Assembly (NCBI GenBank): GCA_029260985.1
Contig: JAJDCE010000143.1
Location: 1 to 21,725 of the forward strand
Direction: 5' to 3'
DNA from: Patescibacteria group bacterium
GTDB lineage: Bacteria > Patescibacteriota > Gracilibacteria > UM-FILTER-43-11
DNA: 21,725 nucleotides
Shown piece by piece: positions 6,356-12,812 of the stretch. The stretch's first letter is position 1, and every line of letters begins with the position of its first letter. The position numbers and the translations under genes were made by a program. The notes under the pieces were generated by a model. The model did not search any database, was not told the DNA's origin, and saw only the letters and a program-made list of their open reading frames with translations.

Positions 6356-8446
6356 GGGGATGCTTACAGCGAATACGGATCCGCCTTCAGGATTGTCTTC
6401 AGCCCATATTTCCCCTTTGTGCAAGTCAACAATTTTTTTGCAGATATAAAGACCAAGTCCTCCGGTTCCTTTTTGAGTGCGAAATTTTTTAAAAATCGTT
6501 TTCTTTTTATTATTAGGAATGCCGGGGCCATTGTCGATTACTTTAATGATAAACGACGAATCATCTGTCTCTGTCTCTAATAAAATAATCCCACCCCGTT
6601 CAGAAAAACGGCTGGCATTAGAGATTAAATTAGAGAGAACCTGTTTCAATTGAGAGGGGTCTGCAATAATCCTCCTGTGCTTCTTAACATGATCAACTAG
6701 TTTTAATTTTAAATGCTTGTCAGACAAGACAGGTTTTAACTCTTTAAAAACCCCTCTCATGAAGTCAGATAGAGCAAATCTTTCGAGTTGAAGTTTCGCC
6801 TTCTTAAATTCATATTGCTGAACATCAAAAAGTCTCTGGACAAAATTTTTCAGCTTTTCAAGCGATTTTGAAACAATCGATAACTCCTCACATTCTGAAT
6901 AGGTCAGACGACTGCTTTGAATTAAATCATCAGTTTGAAGCAGGGCGACGTTAAGTGGCGTTCTGATTTCATGTGAGGTGATAGCAATAAAGTCAGACTG
7001 TTGCCTGAGAAGCTCCTTGATCTCTTTGTATTTCTCTTTTAAAAGCTTCGTTTTCTTATTAATTATTGCCTTCATAAGATCATTTTCTTCTTGGAGATTA
7101 AATTTAAGTAGTAGATTCATAAAGCTGACCGAAAGGAGTAGCTGAAGACTTTGGATTTCACTAATCGTTTCACGAGACACATTGATGTCATCTCTGTAAT
7201 TTATTGCCAAAAACCCGATAGCATTGCCACCGGATGATAAGGGAAGGCAAATTTTACATCCGATTGATTCCATTCCTTGTTTCAAAACTTTTTTGGCCTT
7301 TTTCGAAATCCGTAAATACGGTATTTCTTCAAGGATTAAAATATCTTTTGTAAAATCTTTTAATTTTTCAGAGAACTCATCCCGAAGATGAACGAGGAAA
7401 TGATTATTAATGTTTTTGCTTCGGATGGCGCAGATCCACGCCTTGGTCATATTAAGACGAATAACTAGAATATCCTCAACCGCTTTTTGGAGCTTTTCAT
7501 GTGTATCGGCCGAAATGATCTCAGATTTAAGCTCCCTAATTCCATTTTGGAACTCCTTATATGTTTTTGAGATCACACTAGGGAATTGGTCATTTGCAGA
7601 ATCATAAAAGACCAATCCCAGTAAAATCCCTATGATATAACCAGCGCCTCCAAGAAAGTCCTGCAAGAAAAGGCTAAACGAATAGGCAACAAAGATGAAG
7701 CCTGACAGCAGAAGAAGCTTTCGAAGAACTTTGTAGGTAATAACCGATAAATTGAAAAACCGATAACGATGCAGGGCATAATAGGAGGGGACAATAAACA
7801 GAAAGGTGAAGAGGATAGAAAAACGCTGCAACATGAAAAAGCCAAAAATGGGGAAGATCACATTAATGGCAACGATGATCGTAACTTCTGAAATATATCC
7901 AAAAAATGCCAGCTGCAATTTTCGCTTTTCAATGCCAGAAGTATTTCTAAGTTTCTTTACGCCTAAATAAGCTGCAATAAAGAGGTTGAAAAGGATCAGA
8001 AGTGAATAGATAAAATATAAAGATCCCAAATTGTCTGCAATATAGACCCCATCTTCAATCTGAAGTGAATCAAGGATCCAGGGGGTTAGTAGTGATACAA
8101 GGGCAAGAAGTAATGAAAAATATATAAAAACATTTATAGCAGCCTTCCTAAAAGTAACGTAGATATTCGGAAACGAATATAAAAAAGCAGTCATCGACCC
8201 CATGCCAAGAATTGAGAAGGCATATGAAAAGCGAAATGAGGTTTCAGCTGCTGCATAAAATCCTTGATCGGCCAATAAATAACCCAGATAGAGCGAAATA
8301 ATCCAGAAAAAGAGGCTCAGTGCATGGATGAAGAAAATCTGTTTATTTCGATCCTTCGGATTGTCGATAAAAGCAAGGAGCCCAAGGACAAAAAAGAGAA
8401 TTGCACTGAAAATAAAAGCCGAACCAAATAAATTGAATAACATCAT
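6347..8446 (-). CDS. Membrane sensor histidine kinase (N-terminal multi-TM, GAF-like, HisKA, HATPase)
   Basis: The 699-residue protein has eight or nine membrane helices in residues 8-282, resembling the 7TM N-terminal region found in some histidine kinases. A cytoplasmic GAF-like domain follows at about 305-445, then a coiled coil (450-485). The HisKA H-box has phosphoacceptor His492 in TSHEIRTPL. The HATPase core has N-box Asn607/Asn610, VIDNGPGI at 636-643 and GGLGLY at 662-667. All catalytic motifs are intact, so it should autophosphorylate, but it has no receiver, so separate regulators are needed. It starts ATGATG without a Shine-Dalgarno and follows the GNAT-like gene by 54 bases on the same strand. 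The membrane helices suggest a signal within or across the membrane. The ligand is unknown. Confidence 0.93.
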   Translation of the reverse strand: MMLFNLFGSAFIFSAILFFVLGLLAFIDNPKDRNKQIFFIHALSLFFWIISLYLGYLLADQGFYAAAETSFRFSYAFSILGMGSMTAFLYSFPNIYVTFRKAAINVFIYFSLLLALVSLLTPWILDSLQIEDGVYIADNLGSLYFIYSLLILFNLFIAAYLGVKKLRNTSGIEKRKLQLAFFGYISEVTIIVAINVIFPIFGFFMLQRFSILFTFLFIVPSYYALHRYRFFNLSVITYKVLRKLLLLSGFIFVAYSFSLFLQDFLGGAGYIIGILLGLVFYDSANDQFPSVISKTYKEFQNGIRELKSEIISADTHEKLQKAVEDILVIRLNMTKAWICAIRSKNINNHFLVHLRDEFSEKLKDFTKDILILEEIPYLRISKKAKKVLKQGMESIGCKICLPLSSGGNAIGFLAINYRDDINVSRETISEIQSLQLLLSVSFMNLLLKFNLQEENDLMKAIINKKTKLLKEKYKEIKELLRQQSDFIAITSHEIRTPLNVALLQTDDLIQSSRLTYSECEELSIVSKSLEKLKNFVQRLFDVQQYEFKKAKLQLERFALSDFMRGVFKELKPVLSDKHLKLKLVDHVKKHRRIIADPSQLKQVLSNLISNASRFSERGGIILLETETDDSSFIIKVIDNGPGIPNNKKKTIFKKFRTQKGTGGLGLYICKKIVDLHKGEIWAEDNPEGGSVFAVSIPLK

Positions 8447-8456
8447 TTTTGTTTTA

Positions 8457-8486
8457 GGTATAATTATTAAACACCATGAAGGGCAA
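8457..8486 (-). promoter_or_regulatory. Possible promoter of the histidine kinase gene
   Basis: On the minus strand TTGCCC (8481-8486) and TATACC (8457-8462) are 18 bases apart. Initiation would fall about four bases before the kinase ATG, giving a nearly leaderless message. Read-through from the upstream operon is also possible. Confidence 0.35.
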
Positions 8487-8500
8487 TAAAGCTAATTGTT

Positions 8501-9418
8501 CTATCGATGAGTTAGCTTCTGTGAAAAGGTTCTGAGATTGGTGACTCCGACAATATTCTTTCCCTCAAGGAAGCCAGGAACATCGGTAACGCCCCCTCGT
8601 TTGAACATTCGATTGGCTGTAGAGCCTATTTGAGATTCACCAATCACATGCTGACCCATGTGATGATCTGGAATTGAGTCAAAAAAGCTGGTCATGATTC
8701 CATGTAGGCTGCCGACGGAGCGAACCCAAGGCGCGGTTGCAATGCAATTCCAGCCAAAAACAGGTGTGTCGGCAGAAAAAGGTGTGTCCGGCGCCGCATC
8801 ATTTAACCGATCAATAAGAGCTTGCAGCTGTCTATCATGTTCCGGTGGAGGCTCTTTTAGATAATTGTATCGATTCTTCCACTCACCTTCAAACACACCT
8901 TCTACCGTTGAGCCGTAGCCGAATGTAAAACCACTGATCCGATCACTAGCTGCCTTTTCCCTGAGAATACTGGCGTAGCCATCAGACGCTAGCTTTCCTT
9001 GCATTTTCTGAAAAGTAGCTTCCGGATCATGAAATAGCTCCATGGGTTTCGTGCAGCAGGGGCAGTCAGGAAGAGAAGTGAGGCCATCCATCTGTTCAAC
9101 CGAAACGTAATCTTCACCAGTTCCAAATACATCCATGGCTGAGCGCTGCATTCCACCCTCCTGAACAGGATCACACTGGGTGCACACAACAAATTCCCCC
9201 CAGGCATTATTGAACATAAAGCGAAAGAAATCAGATATCTCCCTTATTTGTTCAGGTGTCATTTCGTTGGGCCCAAGAACGTCAATAGTAAAATTCTCTT
9301 TGAATATTTTTTCACGATATTCGGTGATGCGTCGAAGCTTTTCTTGAACTCTGGATTCTTTAGAGGGTGGCTCTGTCTCAACCGGTGAGGCAGGTGGACG
9401 GTTTTTATGGTCTGGCAT
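8501..9418 (-). CDS. Probable GNAT-family acyltransferase with a zinc-knuckle insertion
   Basis: I do not recognise this 305-residue protein as a named family. Its outline resembles a GNAT fold. An MTPEQIREISDFF helix comes near residue 53, then a GFTFGYG strand at 163-169. CIATAPWVRSVGSLHGIMTSFF (about 225-246) recalls the acyl-CoA-binding beta4-alpha3 region, and ESQIGSTANRMFKRGG (261-276) recalls the terminal N..A...Y...GF element. Between the first helix and the core, Cys79, Cys82, Cys119 and Cys122 form a CxxC-x36-CxxC pair likely to bind zinc. The first 30 residues are Pro- and charge-rich and probably disordered. It follows the ODC-like gene by 22 bases and precedes the sensor kinase by 54, so it is likely cotranscribed with the decarboxylase and may acylate its product. 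The acyl donor and acceptor are unknown. Confidence 0.55.
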   Translation of the reverse strand: MPDHKNRPPASPVETEPPSKESRVQEKLRRITEYREKIFKENFTIDVLGPNEMTPEQIREISDFFRFMFNNAWGEFVVCTQCDPVQEGGMQRSAMDVFGTGEDYVSVEQMDGLTSLPDCPCCTKPMELFHDPEATFQKMQGKLASDGYASILREKAASDRISGFTFGYGSTVEGVFEGEWKNRYNYLKEPPPEHDRQLQALIDRLNDAAPDTPFSADTPVFGWNCIATAPWVRSVGSLHGIMTSFFDSIPDHHMGQHVIGESQIGSTANRMFKRGGVTDVPGFLEGKNIVGVTNLRTFSQKLTHR

Positions 9419-9440
9419 AATTGTTTGGGGTTAAATAAAG

Positions 9441-10679
9441 TTAAATTAAATTATAAGAAACATATTTGGGGGGCTGAAAGCCATTGAAGTGGGTCGCCTG
9501 ACTATCCATATAAGCCCCAGCACAGGGGATATGAAGGTAGTCACCTTCCTGGATATCAGCGGGTAAGGTATATCTTGATTGGAGACGGTCGCCCGAATCG
9601 CAGGTTCGGCCAAAAATATTATAAGGAACCGACTTGGTATCGTAAGGTCGATTGTCCAATCGTGGGAAAGGGAGGAGGGGGTACTGCCAACCATGAATGG
9701 CATCATCGATAAACGAAGTAAAAAGACCATCTCCAATATAAAGACAATCTTCACCTCGTCTTTTTTCCGAAGACAAAATGGGGATCACTAAATCAACGGA
9801 GTCAGCGATGATAGACCTGCCTAGCTCCAAAATAATTCTAGATTCGTCGCTGACGAGTGCTCCGTGGACATTCCTCCGGACCACCTCACTGATATACCTT
9901 ACGTATTTTGCTATTTCTCTGGCATGGTTTCCGCTAAAAGGTTGAACGGGTATGCCCCCACCCAGATTAAGAGAATGAACACCCCCCGCAGCGCGAGCGA
10001 CAGCACAAATAGCTTCTACTGCTCTATCGTAAGATGAAAAATTGGTATTCTGAGAGCCTGTGTGAATGGAAATGCCAGATCGCTGGACTCTGTCATCCGG
10101 CTCAACTGATTTTAATAATTCAAGCGTTGTGTCTTCGCTGATACCATATTTATCGGAAAGATTAATAGCGGCCGAAGGATTGTCAGTAGCCATTCGCACA
10201 GAAATTTCGACAGGGGTGTCACTGGCGTGATGAGACTGGCTGAGAATCTTTTCAATCTCATGTCTGCTCTGAACCGTAAAAGAACTCACCCCCTCCATAA
10301 GTGCAGCTCTAATCTCCTTTTGTGTCTTGATCGGATTATTAAAATAGATGGGTTTATCTGTGGTTAAACCTTGCACATGATTAATTTCATTCAAAGAGGC
10401 ACAATCGAAACCATCAATGCCAGCTTCATTCAGAATTTGTAAGATGCGCGGCAGTGGATTGGCTTTAATGGCATAGATCACTTTTCTTGTGCCCTGAAAA
10501 TGATCCTCTGGAAGAAAATGTTCCTTAATGAGAGGAACCCGTTTTTTAAGCTTGGATTCATCCAAAAAACAGAATGACTCCTCTTCATGTTTCGATAAAA
10601 CTGTTTTAGCAGCGCCATAAAAACTCCTATGATCGCTCTCTATTGAAACTCCCAGCCTCGTAGATTTAATATTTCTCAT
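9441..10679 (-). CDS. PLP-dependent group IV (ornithine-decarboxylase-like) amino-acid decarboxylase
   Basis: This 412-residue fold-type III enzyme should decarboxylate a basic amino acid. YAIKANP holds the PLP lysine (Lys72). GFDCASLNEI, YFNNPIK (the ODC FANPCK position), SGISIHTGSQ (His206), the LGGGIP phosphate loop (239-244) and LELGRSI follow. The second-subunit active-site motif is GRTCDSGD with Cys360/Asp361, then GAY (388-390) and FNGF (398-401). Length and motifs fit ornithine, lysine or related decarboxylases better than diaminopimelate decarboxylase, whose motif is usually CES. The exact substrate cannot be read from sequence. It is first in a minus-strand series with the GNAT-like gene and the sensor kinase, and divergent from the OmpR-type regulator across a 147-base gap containing an 11-bp tandem repeat. 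Product could be putrescine, cadaverine or a related amine. Confidence 0.85.
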   Translation of the reverse strand: MRNIKSTRLGVSIESDHRSFYGAAKTVLSKHEEESFCFLDESKLKKRVPLIKEHFLPEDHFQGTRKVIYAIKANPLPRILQILNEAGIDGFDCASLNEINHVQGLTTDKPIYFNNPIKTQKEIRAALMEGVSSFTVQSRHEIEKILSQSHHASDTPVEISVRMATDNPSAAINLSDKYGISEDTTLELLKSVEPDDRVQRSGISIHTGSQNTNFSSYDRAVEAICAVARAAGGVHSLNLGGGIPVQPFSGNHAREIAKYVRYISEVVRRNVHGALVSDESRIILELGRSIIADSVDLVIPILSSEKRRGEDCLYIGDGLFTSFIDDAIHGWQYPLLPFPRLDNRPYDTKSVPYNIFGRTCDSGDRLQSRYTLPADIQEGDYLHIPCAGAYMDSQATHFNGFQPPKYVSYNLI

Positions 10680-10730
10680 TTATAATTTTGATCTCATAAC
10701 AAAGCCTAATACAATTATCATGAATAAACC

Positions 10731-10752
10731 TTATGAAAACATTATGAAAAGT
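10731..10752. promoter_or_regulatory. Tandem 11-bp direct repeat, candidate OmpR-family operator
   Basis: TTATGAAAACA (10731-10741) is followed immediately by TTATGAAAAGT (10742-10752): two 11-bp repeats identical at nine positions. OmpR/PhoB-type winged-helix regulators bind exactly such 11-bp-phased direct repeats. The site lies 21 bases upstream of the -35 box of the OmpR-type gene and between the divergent decarboxylase and regulator genes. Confidence 0.45.
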
Positions 10753-10773
10753 TAAATTTTTTCTCAATTTATG

Positions 10774-10801
10774 TTGACAAAAATTCAAATCTACCTATTG
10801 T
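10774..10801 (+). promoter_or_regulatory. Promoter of the OmpR-type regulator
   Basis: A perfect TTGACA (10774-10779) is followed after 16 bases by TATTGT (10796-10801). Initiation near 10808 gives a leader of about 19 nt before the GTG start. Confidence 0.5.
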
Positions 10802-10826
10802 TAATGTAATTAATGACCCAGTAGCT

Positions 10827-11510
10827 GTGGATATTCTAATTGTTGATGACAACATCGAGTTGGTTGATTTCTTAAAGAGGGGGCTGGAGGGGGAAGGCTT
10901 CAAGGTTTCTTATGCAATAAGAGGAAAGGAAGCTTTAAGGTGGCTCGGAAAAAACAAGGTTGATTTAATCATCCTCGACCTACTATTGCCCGACCTATCA
11001 GGTGAGCAGGTCTTCCAAAGACTGAGGCGGAAAAAGAATGACACTCCGATACTGATCCTTACGGGAGTTAGCAGGCTTGATAAAAGGATTAAACTCTTTA
11101 ATTTAGGGGCAAGCGATTACTTGTGCAAACCCTTTTCTTTCGTAGGGCTGGTATCAAAAATACACCTCATATTAAATCGATCTAATCATCTTGGAGTTGA
11201 AAGCGAAATCATTGAGGTGAATGATCTGAGAATTGATGTAAAAAGCAGGCAGGTGTTACGAGGAGGAAGGGCAATAAAACTATGCTACAAAGAATTTGAA
11301 TTGCTACTGTATTTGGCTAGGAATAAAGACGAAGTCGTTTCCAGAGAGGACTTGCTCAAAAATGTATGGCAATACAATACAATGCTTTTAACAAACACAG
11401 TTGACTCTCATATCTCAATGATTCGTCGCAAGATGAAGCATGAAGAAAAGAGGGGGTTGATAGAAACCGTTTATGGAGCTGGATACGTAATAAGATGTAC
11501 TCAGGAATAA
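10827..11510 (+). CDS. OmpR/PhoB-family response regulator
   Basis: The 227-residue protein has an N-terminal receiver domain and a C-terminal winged-helix DNA-binding domain. MDILIVDDN supplies the acidic pair Asp7/Asp8, Asp51 in LIILDLLLPD is the phosphoacceptor, ILTG carries the switch Thr and DYLCKPFS the conserved Lys. The C-terminal domain shows the IKLCYKEFELLLYL opening, VVSREDLLKNVW and the recognition-helix region TVDSHISMIRRKM, ending VYGAGYVI. The GTG start is chosen because it leaves exactly the usual receiver N-terminus. It is divergent from the ODC-like decarboxylase. No kinase gene is directly fused or overlapping; the closest is the membrane kinase at 6347-8446. It is a good candidate output regulator for the locus, probably autoregulated through the tandem repeat upstream. 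Confidence 0.95.
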   Translation: MDILIVDDNIELVDFLKRGLEGEGFKVSYAIRGKEALRWLGKNKVDLIILDLLLPDLSGEQVFQRLRRKKNDTPILILTGVSRLDKRIKLFNLGASDYLCKPFSFVGLVSKIHLILNRSNHLGVESEIIEVNDLRIDVKSRQVLRGGRAIKLCYKEFELLLYLARNKDEVVSREDLLKNVWQYNTMLLTNTVDSHISMIRRKMKHEEKRGLIETVYGAGYVIRCTQE

Positions 11511-11572
11511 AAAATTCTCCAAAATTTTATGGTAGGATCAAATGGATTTTATAAAATAAGAAATCCAATACT

Positions 11573-11968
11573 ATGGACAATACTACGGACAATAATCAAA
11601 AAAGAATACTAATCGTTGAAGATGACTTCTTCATCATGAAAATTTCCCGTGACAAGCTTAAGGATGAGGGAATTGAATTCGATGAGGCGCAAGACGGTGA
11701 GAATGCTCTTCAATTGATAAAGACAAACCATTACGACCTTATTCTCTTGGACATTGTAATGCCCAAGAAAAGCGGTATAGAAGTGATGCAGACCTTAAAG
11801 CAATTGAACATTAAGGTGCCCGTTGTAATATTCAGCAACATGGCTCAAGCAGACATCAAAAAAGACTTGGTAGGATTGGAATATAAAGGGTATTTCCTCA
11901 AGGCGAGCCATACAATCGACGAAATGGTTGGACTCGTTAAAAGCTATCTTAAAGAGGGTGAAAGCTGA
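11573..11968 (+). CDS. Second single-domain response regulator (REC only)
   Basis: The 131-residue protein is a lone receiver domain with a short polar N-terminal tail (MDNTTDNNQK). RILIVEDD provides Glu16, Asp17 and Asp18, Asp60 in LILLDIVMPKKSG is the phosphoacceptor, VVIFSN carries the switch Ser and GYFLKAS the Lys. No output domain is present. The start ATG at 11573 has TATAAA (11550-11555) ending 17 bases upstream, so the leader would be about eleven bases, without a Shine-Dalgarno. It follows the OmpR-type regulator by 62 bases on the same strand and ends six bases before the convergent VKOR gene. It may be a phosphorelay intermediate or a phosphate sink, like the REC protein at 5999. 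Confidence 0.92.
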   Translation: MDNTTDNNQKRILIVEDDFFIMKISRDKLKDEGIEFDEAQDGENALQLIKTNHYDLILLDIVMPKKSGIEVMQTLKQLNIKVPVVIFSNMAQADIKKDLVGLEYKGYFLKASHTIDEMVGLVKSYLKEGES

Positions 11969-11974
11969 ATAATG

Positions 11975-12367
11975 CTAGCGATGCATCCACACAAAAATAA
12001 GAAGCAGGATATTTACCAAATAGATTCCATTACATACCAAACAAAAGTGCTTTAGCTTAAAGTAGAGAAGGTAGGCTAAATAGGCGCTGAAAAGCACACC
12101 AAACACAGTCACATAGAGTAAAAAATCGAACTGAGCATAATAGGTCAGACCAATTACTACCAGATAGAACAAAAAACCTGGATACGCATTGGAGATGCCG
12201 AACATTTTTCCGTAACCCGACGAGAAAGTTCTCGTGCAGGACATTCGGTCATTAATATCACACACCGCTTTATAGGAAGTATTTTTTTTGAGCTGATACT
12301 CTATATATAAGGTATAGAGAGATAAAACAAAGCCAGCGATGGCAGTGGTGTAAATGGCGGTATCCAT
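11975..12367 (-). CDS. VKOR-family membrane thiol oxidoreductase
   Basis: The 130-residue integral membrane protein has four hydrophobic helices (about 5-23, 62-79, 82-103 and 108-128). It carries the four VKOR cysteines: Cys36 and Cys44 in the loop CDINDRMSC, and the Cys109-Leu-Val-Cys112 redox centre that faces the quinone. The segment FSSGYGKMFGISNAYPG with its invariant Ser and the YG.MFG.SN pattern is typical of bacterial VKOR. In bacteria VKOR re-oxidises a DsbA-like thioredoxin using quinone, driving disulfide formation outside the membrane. Here there is no fused thioredoxin domain and no DsbA gene in the window, so the partner must be elsewhere. It is convergent with the REC gene (six-base gap). 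Confidence 0.92.
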   Translation of the reverse strand: MDTAIYTTAIAGFVLSLYTLYIEYQLKKNTSYKAVCDINDRMSCTRTFSSGYGKMFGISNAYPGFLFYLVVIGLTYYAQFDFLLYVTVFGVLFSAYLAYLLYFKLKHFCLVCNGIYLVNILLLIFVWMHR

Positions 12368-12394
12368 AGTGCGTAGTAAAAAGTTAGAACCAAA

Positions 12395-12426
12395 CTGTAA
12401 GTGAAGAGAGTTACCTTCACTTACAG
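12395..12426. repeat. 12-bp-stem hairpin of the CGTAAGTG family
   Basis: CTGTAAGTGAAG (12395-12406) pairs perfectly with CTTCACTTACAG (12415-12426) across eight bases. It overlaps the last codons and stop of the MGMT-like gene and lies 27 bases before the VKOR start. On the minus strand it is followed by TTTGG and a later T5, so it may be a weak terminator between the two genes. Its GTAAGTG/CACTTAC core is shared with two other hairpins in the window. Confidence 0.7.
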
Positions 12427-12722
12427 ATGTAAAGTATTTTTTCGAAGTTCACAATTTTTCCATCAGAAATCACAATGCCATCTTTTTTTAGCCGCCTGAT
12501 TTTATCTTTACTCCCCATTGCGAATCCACCTAGTCGCCCATCCGAATTCACCACTTTAAAACAGGGGTATCTATCGGGCTCAGGGTTTTTATTTAATAGT
12601 TGTCCGATATAGCGATAGCCTTTAGTTCCCATTGCATGAGCGATCACTTTGTAGGTGGTCACTTTCCCCTTCGGAATTTTTAAGAGAAGGCTTTGGAGCT
12701 TGCGGAGGTGGGCTTGATTCAT
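12417..12722 (-). CDS. Short MGMT/ATL-type DNA alkyl-repair protein
   Basis: The 101-residue protein is only the C-terminal winged-helix domain of O6-alkylguanine-DNA alkyltransferase. It has IPKGKVTTYKVIAHAMG, then YRYIGQLLNKNP with the arginine-finger position (Arg37), and the active-site region RYPCFKVVNSDGRLGGF. The acceptor cysteine is kept (Cys54), but the usual PCHRV is PCFKV, so the His that activates the cysteine is replaced by Phe. Alkyltransferase-like proteins (ATL) lose the Cys instead. It may still transfer alkyl groups by a variant mechanism, or bind lesions and recruit excision repair. It is divergent from enolase and precedes VKOR on the same strand. The family is clear; the activity is not. 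Confidence 0.88.
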   Translation of the reverse strand: MNQAHLRKLQSLLLKIPKGKVTTYKVIAHAMGTKGYRYIGQLLNKNPEPDRYPCFKVVNSDGRLGGFAMGSKDKIRRLKKDGIVISDGKIVNFEKILYICK

Positions 12723-12758
12723 AGTTTGATAATATCATTCTGTAGTTGTATATTGAAC

Positions 12759-12810
12759 TCAATTTATGAATTTATTCTTAATTCATAAATCTTAATTCAT
12801 AATTGAATTG
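12759..12810. repeat. AT-rich direct and inverted repeats before enolase
   Basis: CTTAATTCATAA occurs twice (12777-12788 and 12791-12802) with a 14-base period. CAATTTATGAATT upstream is nearly the inverse of AATTCATAATTG downstream. The 90-base gap between the divergent MGMT-like and enolase genes holds little else. It may contain promoters for both, but I see no convincing -35/-10 pair. Confidence 0.45.
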
Positions 12811-12812
12811 TT

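Noticed and set aside
9441..10679. Diaminopimelate decarboxylase (lysA) for the PLP enzyme
   Set aside because: FNNPIK and TCDSGD at the active-site positions fit the ornithine/lysine decarboxylase branch better than the DAP-specific CES motif.
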